Below are positions 7,936 through 16,221 of a DNA stretch of 64,000 nucleotides, piece by piece (the stretch's first letter is position 1; every line of letters starts with the position of its first letter). The notes beneath the pieces were generated by a model. It saw only the letters and a list, made by a program, of their open reading frames with translations, searched no databases and had not been told where the DNA came from. Both the position numbers and the translations under genes were made by a program. This stretch comes from an uncultured Brachyspira sp. (GTDB taxonomy: Bacteria > Spirochaetota > Brachyspiria > Brachyspirales > Brachyspiraceae). Location: assembly GCF_944393015.1 (NCBI RefSeq), contig NZ_CALXYQ010000002.1, forward strand, positions 116,162 through 180,161. The letters are read 5' to 3'.

Positions 7936-9327
7936 ATGGAAGAGATAAATAAATATTGGAATGAATTTTTAGATATTATAAGTGAAGATGATGAATTTGC
8001 AGGTGTTGCTTTACTCAAAGGCAGCGTTATTGTAGCCGATAATGAAAATAAAGCAGATATAGTATGTTCAGGAGATTTTACTGCAGCACATATAAAAAAA
8101 GATTTTTTAGGAAGAATAAAAGATTTTTTTGAAGATAAATTAGGACATGATATAGATTTAGATGTCAAAGTAGATGCTGAACTTGTTGATAAATATTTAA
8201 ACGTAGAAGAAATTGAAGAATCAGTTGATAATACTCATAATATTGAAAATACTTCTAATAAAAATGTATTAGATGTTTCTAAAAAAGAGAATGCTTATAA
8301 TAAAAGTAATTTAAATGAGCAATTTAGATTTGATAATTTTATACAGGGAAATAATAACAGATATGTATTTGAAGCAGCTAAATATGTATCATCCAATCCC
8401 GGTAAAGAATATAATCCACTTTATATATATGGAAGTGTAGGTATAGGAAAGACGCATTTACTTCAGGCTATAGGCAATAGTTATATGCAAAGCAATCCTA
8501 ATGCTAGAGTTCTTTATATAGATGGAAGCGGTTTCAGGGATGAATATGTATCAGGACTTCAGAATAAAAAACCAGAAATTTTCAAGAAAAGATATAAATC
8601 TTTAGATATGCTTTTATTGGATGATTTACAGCTTCTTGAAAGTGCTCAGGAAACATCTAAAGAGCTATTTGAAATATTTCAGGCTTTGGATAATGCTTCA
8701 AAACAGATGGTATTTGTAAGTGATAAGCCACCTAAAGAGTTGAGAAATATAGAAGCAAGATTAAAAAATAGATTTGAAAAGAGCCTTATTCTTTCGATAG
8801 AGCCTCCTCAATATGAAACTAGACTAGCCATAATAGAAAGAAAACTATTTGATTTGCATACCAGTATAGATGAAGAAGTTATGAAATATATGGCTGAAAA
8901 CATTACAACAGATGTTAGAAAGATTGAAGGAGCAATAAGGGCGTATTTATCGGTTAGGGATTTAATGAAAATAACGCCTGATATAGAGCAATGCGAAAAA
9001 CTTGATATATTTAAAGATTATTTCACCAATAAACCTAAATTGAAGAATGCTACTATAAAAGAGATAAAAAAGATAGTGGCAGATTATTATGGTGTAGAAA
9101 TATCATCTTTTGAAAGCAAGGATAGAACTAAATTTATATCTAAAGCTAGGCATGTTGCTATATATTTAGCATGCGAATATTCTAAAAAATCTGTTACAGA
9201 AATAGGGCTTGATTTTAACAGAGATCATGCTTCTGTAATACATGCCAGAGATAAAGTTAAAGATGAATTAAAAACAGGTTCGCATTTATATTCAGAAATC
9301 AATGATATAATGGCCGGAATATCATAA
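7936..9327 (+). CDS. dnaA: chromosomal replication initiator protein DnaA
   Basis: The 463-residue initiator binds DnaA boxes at oriC, opens the duplex and loads the helicase. It has a divergent domain I (1-85) and an Asn/Ser-rich linker (95-125). The AAA+ ATPase domain has Walker A GSVGIGKT (166-173), Walker B 'MLLLDDLQLL' and a sensor-I/box VII region 'EARLKNRFEKSL'. The C-terminal domain IV carries the DnaA-box-recognising signature 'DHASVIHARDKV'. Length is normal. The first ATG follows a weak AGAAAG. The AT-rich 567-base region downstream is the only candidate origin in the window. dnaN is not adjacent; grpE-dnaK follow instead. Confidence 0.95.
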   Translation: MEEINKYWNEFLDIISEDDEFAGVALLKGSVIVADNENKADIVCSGDFTAAHIKKDFLGRIKDFFEDKLGHDIDLDVKVDAELVDKYLNVEEIEESVDNTHNIENTSNKNVLDVSKKENAYNKSNLNEQFRFDNFIQGNNNRYVFEAAKYVSSNPGKEYNPLYIYGSVGIGKTHLLQAIGNSYMQSNPNARVLYIDGSGFRDEYVSGLQNKKPEIFKKRYKSLDMLLLDDLQLLESAQETSKELFEIFQALDNASKQMVFVSDKPPKELRNIEARLKNRFEKSLILSIEPPQYETRLAIIERKLFDLHTSIDEEVMKYMAENITTDVRKIEGAIRAYLSVRDLMKITPDIEQCEKLDIFKDYFTNKPKLKNATIKEIKKIVADYYGVEISSFESKDRTKFISKARHVAIYLACEYSKKSVTEIGLDFNRDHASVIHARDKVKDELKTGSHLYSEINDIMAGIS

Positions 9328-9356
9328 AATTATTCAAATAATCTATAAAAAAACGA

Positions 9357-9384
9357 TTGACTTTTATACGATTTTATATATAAT
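9357..9384 (+). promoter_or_regulatory. sigma-70-type promoter of a short intergenic transcript
   Basis: TTGACT (9357-9362) and a perfect TATAAT (9379-9384) are separated by 16 bases, predicting a start at about G9391. The only transcript it can make before a strong terminator is about 75 bases long. Confidence 0.65.
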
Positions 9385-9390
9385 TTAATA

Positions 9391-9467
9391 GTATTGTTAA
9401 ATTAATACAATTTTTCATAAACCTCCTTATCACCCTGATGTCTTTTATCCAGGGTGATACTTTTTTA
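9391..9467 (+). ncRNA. candidate small RNA with an anti-Shine-Dalgarno-like segment
   Basis: Between the promoter above and a terminator lies about 77 nt. It begins with a GTATT...AATAC hairpin (9391-9408) and has a single-stranded stretch containing ACCTCCTTA (9421-9429), which matches the 3' end of 16S rRNA. It ends in a perfect 10-bp hairpin (9428-9437 with 9450-9459) followed by TTTTTT. Such a C-rich unpaired segment in a short terminated RNA is the design of regulators that block ribosome-binding sites. The stem overlaps the last two bases of the motif. There is no known family that I recognise. An alternative reading is a terminator for dnaA with a chance promoter upstream. Confidence 0.5.
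9428..9466 (+). terminator. rho-independent terminator downstream of dnaA
   Basis: A perfect 10-bp stem (TATCACCCTG with CAGGGTGATA) and 12-base loop are followed by CTTTTTT. It can end both the short transcript and dnaA read-through. Confidence 0.8.
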
Positions 9468-9526
9468 ACCTAAATTCTTTTTAACTGTTCAAAATTATCA
9501 TCATAATACTTTTATTATATTGATAT

Positions 9527-9577
9527 GTATAAAAATAATACATAATTGAATATTTTCTGTGTGTAAAAATGATACAT
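9527..9577. repeat. 17-bp direct repeat, 34-bp period
   Basis: GTATAAAAATAATACAT (9527-9543) and GTGTAAAAATGATACAT (9561-9577) differ at two positions and lie 34 bp apart, about three helical turns. Each is itself a weak inverted repeat. This spacing suits cooperative protein binding on one face of the DNA, for an origin or an operator; no known site matches. Confidence 0.45.
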
Positions 9578-9810
9578 TTGATATTATATATTTGTATATT
9601 TGCATATAATTAAAAATTACATATATATTTTGGTATGTTTTTGTATTATACTAGATAGTATATCATAATATATTAGTGTATTACTAGCAGTTTTTTACCA
9701 TTAATATGTTTGATATGTAGTGTATTATCCTGTTATTTTAAGTTAAATATATTATTTTAATTTTTTATATTTAGGAAATAATTAGAAAATAATATAGAAG
9801 ACTTTAATTA

Positions 9811-9827
9811 TTGGCACGTTTATTGCA
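9811..9827 (+). promoter_or_regulatory. sigma-54 (-24/-12) type promoter upstream of grpE
   Basis: TTGGCACG, four bases, TTGCA matches the RpoN consensus at every strongly conserved position. The GG (9813-9814) and GC (9825-9826) have the required 10 bases between them. Transcription would begin near 9838, leaving a leader of about 57 bases before grpE with ribosome-binding site AAAAGGAG. No CIRCE element is present. Confidence 0.6.
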
Positions 9828-9894
9828 TATATTAGTAGTGTAAAGTTGAGAATATTAAAAGTCATAAAATAACAGTTAATTAAAAGGAGAATAA

Positions 9895-10500
9895 ATGGAA
9901 GAAGAAATAAAAGAAAATAGTGAAGAGAAAGAGGAAGAAAACACAGAAGCAGAGGCTGTTGAAAATGATGAGCAATCAGAAGATAATGCTGAAAATAATA
10001 ATGAGGAAGATGAAATAACTGCTTTGAAAAAAAGAATAGAAGAATTAGAAAATGAATCTGCTGATATGAAAAATAAATATATGTATGCTATGGCAGAGGC
10101 AGAAAATATAAGAAAAAGAACTGCTAAAGAAAAAACTGACAGCATAAAAAGAGCAAATAAAGGATTATTATTATCTCTTTTGACTTTTATGGATAATTTT
10201 GAAAGAGCATTGAAAGCAGGCGAGCAGGATTCTAATGTTCAGGGCAGTGAATATTATAAAGGCATAGAATTAATACATAAACAATTTATAGACTTTATGC
10301 ATGACAATGGAGTTACTGAAATAGAGTCTTTAGGCGAGGAATTTGATCCTAATGTGCATGAAGCATTAACTATGATTGAAGTTCCTGATATAGATAAGGA
10401 AAAGGTTGTTGAAGTTTATGCTAAAGGTTATAAATTGAATGATGAACTTTTGAGAACAGCTAAAGTGGTAGTTGGAAAGCCGGCTGCTGCTAAAGAATAA
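9895..10500 (+). CDS. grpE: nucleotide exchange factor GrpE
   Basis: GrpE drives ADP release from DnaK. The 201-residue protein has a very acidic, disordered N-terminus (about 1-45). A long coiled coil with 'ELENESADMKNKYMYAMAEAEN-I-RKR' follows, and then the C-terminal beta domain with the family motifs 'FMDNFERAL', 'GIELIHKQF' and 'G-V-T-E-I-E-S-L-G-E-x-FDPNVHEAL'. The ending 'LNDELLRTAKVVV' is canonical. It is the first gene of a grpE - 69-aa gene - dnaK cluster. The promoter in front looks sigma-54-like rather than the usual heat-shock type, and no hrcA gene is nearby. Confidence 0.95.
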   Translation: MEEEIKENSEEKEEENTEAEAVENDEQSEDNAENNNEEDEITALKKRIEELENESADMKNKYMYAMAEAENIRKRTAKEKTDSIKRANKGLLLSLLTFMDNFERALKAGEQDSNVQGSEYYKGIELIHKQFIDFMHDNGVTEIESLGEEFDPNVHEALTMIEVPDIDKEKVVEVYAKGYKLNDELLRTAKVVVGKPAAAKE

Positions 10501-10521
10501 ATAAATTAATTAGGAGATTTT

Positions 10522-10731
10522 ATGGCACATATTCAACTTTTTAGAGCTTATTACGAGCCGAAAGCAGACAAAAAAGAAAGTATACAGCATATAAACAGAG
10601 TTCTTCAGGATTTAAGTGATGCTATAAACAATCATATTAAAGACAAAGAAGTAATCAATGTTGACCTTACTACTTCACATTTAGGTAATGGTCATACTGA
10701 ATATGTTGTTAGTGTTCTGACGAAGGACTAA
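10522..10731 (+). CDS. conserved-looking 69-residue protein between grpE and dnaK
   Basis: This short gene has a good ribosome-binding site (TTAGGAG) and starts 21 bases after grpE. The protein is soluble, with a central amphipathic helix (SIQHINRVLQDLSDAINNHI) and a C-terminal beta-like stretch 'NGHTEYVVSVLTKD'. There are no membrane or metal motifs. I do not recognise the family. Its placement inside the chaperone cluster suggests a role with DnaK or in stress, but that is inference. A 91-base gap with an A/T-only inverted repeat separates it from dnaK. Confidence 0.7.
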   Translation: MAHIQLFRAYYEPKADKKESIQHINRVLQDLSDAINNHIKDKEVINVDLTTSHLGNGHTEYVVSVLTKD

Positions 10732-10822
10732 TAACAAATAATATATAAACAATTTAAAATATATAAATATTAATTTTAATATTAAAAGATTTAGTAATAT
10801 TGAGTAAAAGGAGAAATTTATT

Positions 10823-12742
10823 ATGAGTAAAATAATTGGAATAGATTTAGGAACAACAAATTCATGTGTATCAGTAATGGAAGGCGGTAAGCCTGTAGTA
10901 ATAACAAATGCTGAAGGAAACAGAACAACTCCTTCTGTAGTAGCATTTACAAATAAAGGCGAAGTATTAGTAGGACAGCCTGCTAAAAACCAAATGGTAA
11001 CTAACCCAGAAAATACAATCTTTTCTATTAAAAGATTTATGGGTAACACTTATGCTGAAGTAACAGAAGAGCGTTCAAGAATGCCTTATACTGTTATAGA
11101 AGATGGCGGAAAAGTAAAAATTAAAACTTTAGAAGGAAACTTCACTCCGCAAGAAATAAGTGCAAGAATACTTCAAAAGATGAAACAAACAGCAGAAGAA
11201 TATTTAGGTGAAACTGTAACAGATGCAATCATTACAGTACCTGCATACTTCAATGACAGCCAAAGACAATCTACTAAAGATGCCGGACGTATTGCCGGAC
11301 TTAATGTATTGAGAATAATAAACGAACCTACTGCTGCAGCTTTAGCTTATGGTATGGAGAAAAAGAAAGATGAAAAAATCGCAGTTTATGACTTGGGCGG
11401 CGGTACTTTCGATATATCTATACTTGAATTAGCTGACGGTGTATTTGAAGTAAAAAGTACAAACGGTGATACTCACTTGGGCGGTGATGACTTCGACCAA
11501 GCTATTATCCATTGGTTAATTGATGAGTTTAAGAAAGATACAGGCGTTGACTTGAATAATGATAAAATGGCTTTACAGAGATTAAAAGAAGCTGCTGAAA
11601 AAGCTAAAAAAGAAGTTTCAAGTTCATTACAAACTGATATTAACTTGCCATACTTGACAGCAGATGCATCAGGTCCTAAACACTTGAATGTATCTTTATC
11701 AAGAGCAAAATTTGAGGATTTAGTAAGAGATTTAGTAGAAAAAACTCGTATCCCATGTGAAAAAGCATTGAAAGATGCAGGACTTTCCACTAGCGATATA
11801 GATGAAGTTATACTTGTTGGAGGTTCTACAAGAGTACCTTTAGTACAGGAAACAGTTAAAAACATATTTGGAAAAGAGCCAAATAAAAGCGTAAACCCAG
11901 ATGAAGCAGTAGCAATGGGTGCTGCAGTACAAGGCGGTATCATTAAAGGTGATGTTAAAGACGTTCTTCTTCTTGACGTTACTCCGCTTTCACTTGGTAT
12001 TGAAACAGAAGGTTCAGTAATGACTGTTTTAATCAACAGAAACACTACTATACCTACAAACAAAAAACAAGTATTCTCTACAGCAGCAGACAATCAATCA
12101 TCTGTAACTATTAGAGTATTACAAGGTGAAAGAAAAATGGCTAATGACAACAGAGAGCTTGGAAGATTTGACTTGGTAGGAATACCACCTGCACCAAGAG
12201 GAGTACCGCAAATCGAAGTTTCATTCGATATTGACGCTAACGGTATCGTACATGTTACAGCTAAAGATTTAGGTACTGGTAAAGAGCAGAAAATAACAAT
12301 AGCTTCTTCAAGCGGACTTAGTGAAGATGAAATAAACAAAATGGTTCAGGACGCTGAAAAACATGCTGAAGAAGATAAGAAGAAAAAAGAGGAAGTTGAA
12401 GCTAAAAACAATGCTGACCATATGATTTATCAGACAGAAAAATTATTGAAAGAAAACGGCGATAAATTACAGCCATCAGATAAGTCTGAAATTGAATCAA
12501 AAATGAATGCATTAAAATCAGCAGTAGAATCTAATAATACAGACAATATTAAAAGAGCTACAGACGATTTACAAGCAGCATGGAGCAAAGCTTCAGAGGC
12601 ACTTTATAAACAAGCAGGAGCACAGCAGCAAGCACAGCCTGATGCTGGACAACAAGCACAGCAAAATAACAGCCAAGATTCAGGCAGAAAAGATGACGGC
12701 GTAGTTGATGCTGATTATGAAGTTGTTGATGATAATAAATAA
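10823..12742 (+). CDS. dnaK: Hsp70 chaperone DnaK
   Basis: The 639-residue Hsp70 has all the family landmarks. These are phosphate-1 '[12 protein letters not shown]' at the start, '[11 protein letters not shown]', '[13 protein letters not shown]', '[13 protein letters not shown]', the interdomain linker '[15 protein letters not shown]', the substrate domain and a helical lid. The tail is Q/A-rich ([14 protein letters not shown]) and ends with 'DADYEVVDD', close to the EEVD-like end of bacterial DnaK. It folds proteins with GrpE and DnaJ, both encoded in this window. Codon use is more biased towards optimal C-ending codons than in neighbours, as expected for high expression. Confidence 0.98.
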   Translation: MSKIIGIDLGTTNSCVSVMEGGKPVVITNAEGNRTTPSVVAFTNKGEVLVGQPAKNQMVTNPENTIFSIKRFMGNTYAEVTEERSRMPYTVIEDGGKVKIKTLEGNFTPQEISARILQKMKQTAEEYLGETVTDAIITVPAYFNDSQRQSTKDAGRIAGLNVLRIINEPTAAALAYGMEKKKDEKIAVYDLGGGTFDISILELADGVFEVKSTNGDTHLGGDDFDQAIIHWLIDEFKKDTGVDLNNDKMALQRLKEAAEKAKKEVSSSLQTDINLPYLTADASGPKHLNVSLSRAKFEDLVRDLVEKTRIPCEKALKDAGLSTSDIDEVILVGGSTRVPLVQETVKNIFGKEPNKSVNPDEAVAMGAAVQGGIIKGDVKDVLLLDVTPLSLGIETEGSVMTVLINRNTTIPTNKKQVFSTAADNQSSVTIRVLQGERKMANDNRELGRFDLVGIPPAPRGVPQIEVSFDIDANGIVHVTAKDLGTGKEQKITIASSSGLSEDEINKMVQDAEKHAEEDKKKKEEVEAKNNADHMIYQTEKLLKENGDKLQPSDKSEIESKMNALKSAVESNNTDNIKRATDDLQAAWSKASEALYKQAGAQQQAQPDAGQQAQQNNSQDSGRKDDGVVDADYEVVDDNK

Positions 12743-12783
12743 TAAAATAGATAAAAAGTAAAAGTTGAATATATAAAGTCTAA

Positions 12784-12836
12784 TGGGCGGTTGGAAGTTG
12801 ATTTTTAAGGTTTGATTTTCAGCCGCCTATATTTTT
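12784..12836 (+). terminator. terminator after dnaK
   Basis: GGCGG (12786-12790) pairs with CCGCC (12823-12827) and the stem continues inward for about 11 more pairs, several of them G-U. The hairpin is followed by TATATTTTT. The G-U pairs hold only in the plus-strand RNA, fitting its use by dnaK. Confidence 0.75.
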
Positions 12837-12850
12837 ATGAAGTATATAAA

Positions 12851-13029
12851 ATGATTGAATTATTAGAAGCCTATAAAAATAATGATTTAGAAACATTAAA
12901 AGCCTTAATAGAAAAGGTGCTGATATAAATGTTAAAGATAATAATTATGATAGAACAGCTTTGATGTGGGCTTCAGAAAAAGGGCATTTAGAAGTAGCTG
13001 AATTTTTGAAAGCTAATAGAGCAGTATGA
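12851..13029 (+). pseudogene. frameshifted small ankyrin-repeat gene
   Basis: The ATG at 12851 opens a frame (MIELLEAYKNNDLETLKALI) that stops after 25 codons. One frame over, the sequence continues as a good ankyrin unit: 'KGADINVKDNN' and 'TALMWASEKGHLEVAEFL', ending at the TGA at 13027-13029. A single missing A in the run at 12912-12915 (GAAAAGG where GAAAAAGG would give EKGAD) explains the break. Repaired, the product has 59 residues and overlaps the next ankyrin gene by ATGA. It may be a true pseudogene or a slipping homopolymer. Confidence 0.7.
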
Positions 13030-13778
13030 AAAAAGATGTTGAGTTAATAGAAGTTATTAAAAAGAATGATTTTGAAAGAGTAAAATTATTGGTATCAAAA
13101 GGTGCCGATATCAATATAAAAAACAGATATGGTAATACTCCTTTAAATACAGCTTCAGGATTTGGTTATTTTGAAATTGTTAAATATTTGATAGAGCATA
13201 ATGCTGAAAATACTGATGCTTTGATTATGGCTTCTATGAACGGACATGAAAAAATAGTGAAATATTTAATAGAGCAGGGAGCAGATGTTGATATTCAAGA
13301 TGAAAGAGGCGAAACTGCTTTAATGAATGCATCAGAAAATGGGCATTATAATATTGTTAAATGTTTAATAGATAATGGGGATAAAATTGATATAAAAGAT
13401 AATGGATATCAAACTGCTTTAATGTATGCAGCAAATAACGGGCATTTGGAAATCGTTAAGTATTTAATTGATAAAGGTGCAGATGTTAATAATGAAAATA
13501 GAGATGGTGATACTGCTTTAGTATATGCTTCGAAGAATGGGCATTTTGAAGTAGTAAAATATTTAATAGAAAAAGGAAGTTATGTAATAAAACATAGTAG
13601 TGCTTTATGGTATGCCTCAAAAAATGGTCATATAAAAATAGTTAAGTTGTTAATAGATTCTGGGGCAGATATAAATAAAGAATATGGATATGATAAAAGA
13701 TATACAGTTTTAAGTTATGCTTTAAAGGAAGGAAACACAGAAATTGCAGAATTATTAAAAGCTAATGGTGCTAAATAA
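13026..13778 (+). CDS. cytoplasmic ankyrin-repeat protein
   Basis: The 250 residues are almost entirely ankyrin repeats, about seven, with clear units such as 'NGHEKIVKYLIEQGADVDIQ', 'ETALMNASENGHYNIVKCL' and 'QTALMYAANNGHLEIVKYLI'. There is no signal peptide, in contrast to the other full-length ankyrin proteins of the window. The start ATG overlaps the stop of the broken ankyrin mini-gene upstream, so both may have formed one cassette. No ribosome-binding site beyond AGAGCAG is visible, in line with translational coupling. Binding partner unknown. Confidence 0.85.
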   Translation: MKKDVELIEVIKKNDFERVKLLVSKGADINIKNRYGNTPLNTASGFGYFEIVKYLIEHNAENTDALIMASMNGHEKIVKYLIEQGADVDIQDERGETALMNASENGHYNIVKCLIDNGDKIDIKDNGYQTALMYAANNGHLEIVKYLIDKGADVNNENRDGDTALVYASKNGHFEVVKYLIEKGSYVIKHSSALWYASKNGHIKIVKLLIDSGADINKEYGYDKRYTVLSYALKEGNTEIAELLKANGAK

Positions 13779-13915
13779 AAATATATTTAAAATTTTTGTT
13801 CTTTGAAAAATTAGTATCATAAAAATTATATATATAAAAAAATTATTAAATTGTAACTTATTTAAAAAATATTTTTTTGTGTTATAATATTTGGCAATAA
13901 AAATAAGGCAGATAA

Positions 13916-14608
13916 GTGAAAAATAAAATTATAGCTTTTATTAAAAGAAAAAATGAATCCATTCATACAACCGAAACTATATATATAGCTTCTATACTTA
14001 CTATGGTTGGCGGTTTTGTTGATGCCTATACTTATATTACTAGAGGAGGAGTTTTTGCTTATGCTCAAACTGGTAATATAATATTTTTTGCTATGGGTTT
14101 GGTGAGAAAACAATTCAAAGATACTCTGCATTATTTTATATCTATTATAATTTTTGTTGTTGGAATTTTTTTTGCTTTGTATATAAAGAAAATTTTGAAT
14201 AAAAGAAAGATAATTGAATTTGAATATGTTATCATTTTAATAAATTCTATATTGATGTTTATAGTTGGAATACTCCCTAAAACATTTTCAGATACGATAA
14301 TTGTAGGAAGTATATCATTTATGTCAGCAATATTTATGATAACATTTAATAAAGTAGAAGGACTTTCTTATGTTACGAATATGTGTACTGGTAATTTAAG
14401 ATCTGCTTCTGAGAATTTATTTAAATTTTTATTTGATAAAGATGAAACAGGATTAAAAAAAAGTTTAATGTATATTACAATATTATGTTCTTTTGCTTTA
14501 GGTGCTTTTTTAGGAACTTTATTTACTAATATGATTGGTATTAGAGCCATATGGGTTTCTTCAGGTTTATTATTAGTAGTTGAAAGTTTAATGTTTTTTG
14601 AAAAATAA
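13916..14608 (+). CDS. YoaK-type DUF1275 membrane protein
   Basis: The 230-residue polytopic protein has about six membrane helices. Its first helix region carries the DUF1275 signature 'TMVGGFVDAYTYI-T-RGG-x-F-x-x-AQTGNI', the family hallmark. A later 'TNMCTGNLRSASENL' is the second conserved stretch. The family is widespread and its transport or sensing function is unknown. The start used is GTG at 13916. A TATAAT at 13883-13888 has only a weak -35 (TTTAAA) 16 bases upstream. It stands alone between the ankyrin gene and the J-domain gene. Confidence 0.82.
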   Translation: MKNKIIAFIKRKNESIHTTETIYIASILTMVGGFVDAYTYITRGGVFAYAQTGNIIFFAMGLVRKQFKDTLHYFISIIIFVVGIFFALYIKKILNKRKIIEFEYVIILINSILMFIVGILPKTFSDTIIVGSISFMSAIFMITFNKVEGLSYVTNMCTGNLRSASENLFKFLFDKDETGLKKSLMYITILCSFALGAFLGTLFTNMIGIRAIWVSSGLLLVVESLMFFEK

Positions 14609-14649
14609 ATGTATTGATATTTTTTATATAATTTTAAAGGATATTTATT

Positions 14650-14940
14650 ATGGATAAAGATTATTATAAAATACTTGATGTTAATATATTTGCAAGCAAT
14701 GAAAAAATAAAAAAATCTTATAGAGAATTGGCTATGAAATATCATCCGGATAGAAACCCCGGTGATGAAAATGCCCATCGTATGTTTGTAGATATAAATG
14801 AAGCTTATGAAATTTTATCAGATAAAGAAAAGCGTATTGAATATAATATTAGTTATTTAGCCAGCAATAAATATGTTGTTGGCGGTTTAGCAATTGCTGG
14901 ATTAGGATTGGGTTTACTTCTTGGAAGAAAAAAGAAATAA
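14650..14940 (+). CDS. short J-domain protein with a C-terminal membrane anchor
   Basis: Residues 3-65 form a J domain with the catalytic HPD tripeptide in '[15 protein letters not shown]', which stimulates Hsp70 ATPase activity. The 96-residue protein lacks the Gly/Phe, zinc-finger and client-binding domains of DnaJ. It ends instead in a glycine-rich hydrophobic segment '[17 protein letters not shown]' followed by RKKK, a plausible tail anchor with its charged end in the cytoplasm. It would recruit DnaK to the membrane. It sits 89 bases upstream of full-length dnaJ, whose J domain is similar. Confidence 0.82.
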   Translation: MDKDYYKILDVNIFASNEKIKKSYRELAMKYHPDRNPGDENAHRMFVDINEAYEILSDKEKRIEYNISYLASNKYVVGGLAIAGLGLGLLLGRKKK

Positions 14941-15029
14941 TTTGTTTTAGAATACTTATTTATCGTTTAATTATGTAATTATAGATAAATTAAATTTAAA
15001 TAGATAATTTTATTAAGAGGATATGATAA

Positions 15030-16160
15030 ATGGCAGAAAAAAGAGATTATTACGAAGTATTAGGAGTGGCAAAAACTGCTACTAATGATGAAATAAAAAA
15101 AGCATATAGAAAATTGGCTATGCAGTATCACCCGGATAGAAATCCCGGAAATAAAGAAGCTGAAGATAAATTTAAAGAGGCTACAGAGGCCTATGAAATA
15201 TTATCTGATGAGAAAAAAAGAGCACAATACGATCAATTTGGTTTTCAAGGTGTTCATAGTGATTTTGCTGATGCTTATGGCAGAGGCGGTTTTGACTTCT
15301 CATCAATGTTCGGTGGCGGCGGAGGATTTGGTGATTTAGATGATATATTCAGTTCATTTTTTGGAGGCGGATTTTCAGGAAGAGGTTCAAGATCACAAAG
15401 ACGCGGTAATGATATAAGACATGATGTTACTTTATCTTTAGAAGATGCTGTTTTCGGAAAGAAAATGGAAATCAAATTAGATAAAAATGATACTTGCGAT
15501 GTTTGTCATGGTACAGGAGCAGAACCCGGCACAAAAACACAAACTTGTCCTACTTGCGGAGGAAGCGGAGAAGTTAGAATGGCTCAGGGATTTTTCAGTG
15601 TAAGAAGAACATGCAGCAGATGTAATGGAAGCGGTTCTATAGTAACAACTCCTTGTAAAAACTGTAAAGGAAGCGGTACTGTTAAGAAAACTAAAACTAT
15701 TTCTGTTAATATTCCTAAAGGTATAGATGATAATACTCAGCTTAGAGTAAGCGGAGAAGGTGAGGCTATAGGCGGAGGAATAGCAGGTGATTTATATTTG
15801 TATATACATGTTAGTCCGCATCCTTATTTCGTAAGAGACGGCATAGATTTAATAACTGAAGTAGGCATTAATATTGCACAGGCTGCATTGGGTGCTGATA
15901 TTTATATACAAACTTTAGATAAAAAGAAAGTTAAAATAAAAATTCCAGCAGGAACTAACAGCGGACAAATATTTAAATTAAAAGGAAGCGGTGCAACTCA
16001 TATAAACAGATCCGGAAGAGGTGATTTATTTGTTGTAGTTAATATAGATGTTTCATCTAAATTATCTGCTGAAGAAAAAAGATTGTTTAATGAGCTTAAA
16101 AAGGTTATGCCTGCTAATGATGAACCTACTTTAAGAAAACCTAATAAAACTAATTGGTAA
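15030..16160 (+). CDS. dnaJ: chaperone DnaJ
   Basis: The 376-residue type-I J protein has the J domain with HPD ('[10 protein letters not shown]') at 1-70 and a Gly/Phe-rich linker (about 85-125). Four CxxCxGxG zinc motifs follow ([32 protein letters not shown]), then the C-terminal client-binding domains with '[19 protein letters not shown]'. It delivers clients to DnaK and stimulates ATP hydrolysis. A clear AGAGG ribosome-binding site precedes the ATG. The gene lies about 2.3 kb after dnaK rather than in the same operon and ends at a strong terminator. Confidence 0.97.
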   Translation: MAEKRDYYEVLGVAKTATNDEIKKAYRKLAMQYHPDRNPGNKEAEDKFKEATEAYEILSDEKKRAQYDQFGFQGVHSDFADAYGRGGFDFSSMFGGGGGFGDLDDIFSSFFGGGFSGRGSRSQRRGNDIRHDVTLSLEDAVFGKKMEIKLDKNDTCDVCHGTGAEPGTKTQTCPTCGGSGEVRMAQGFFSVRRTCSRCNGSGSIVTTPCKNCKGSGTVKKTKTISVNIPKGIDDNTQLRVSGEGEAIGGGIAGDLYLYIHVSPHPYFVRDGIDLITEVGINIAQAALGADIYIQTLDKKKVKIKIPAGTNSGQIFKLKGSGATHINRSGRGDLFVVVNIDVSSKLSAEEKRLFNELKKVMPANDEPTLRKPNKTNW

Positions 16161-16187
16161 TGGTAAATTAATAATTACAATAATTAT

Positions 16188-16217
16188 AAAAAAGGAGGAA
16201 ATTATCCTCCTTTTTTT
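16188..16217. terminator. bidirectional terminator between dnaJ and the glycosyltransferase gene
   Basis: AAAAAAGGAGGA and TCCTCCTTTTTTT flank a five-base loop. The stem has A-runs on one side and T-runs on the other, so it can end transcripts from both convergent genes. Confidence 0.9.
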
Positions 16218-16221
16218 ATTT

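Larger units (their letters stand above)
9328..9894. other. 567-bp AT-rich intergenic region: candidate oriC and regulatory region
   Basis: No protein gene fits here. The region holds a sigma-70-type promoter with a short terminator-ended transcript, a 17-bp direct repeat 34 bp apart, copies of TAGTGTATTA at 9674 and 9718 (with a partial one at 9836), and a sigma-54-type promoter for grpE. One DnaA-box-like site with a single mismatch (TTACACACA on the minus strand, 9558-9566) is present. The position just after dnaA and the extreme AT content suggest an origin, but the lack of clustered perfect TTATNCACA boxes keeps this tentative. Confidence 0.4.

Noticed and set aside
9374..9418. Minus-strand 14-codon open frame (ATG at 9418) with AAGGAGG before it
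   Set aside because: The AAGGAGG is only three bases from the ATG, shorter than usual, no minus-strand promoter is seen upstream, and the same bases make a convincing plus-strand promoter/terminator unit.
9811..9843. CIRCE-like element (TTGGCAC...AGTGTAA) in front of grpE
   Set aside because: The arms do not match TTAGCACTC-N9-GAGTGCTAA in sequence or spacing; the left part is better explained as a -24/-12 promoter.
11473..12093. 206-codon minus-strand frame inside dnaK
   Set aside because: It is an antisense shadow of a highly conserved gene; serine/threonine-rich product with no recognisable domain or ribosome-binding site.
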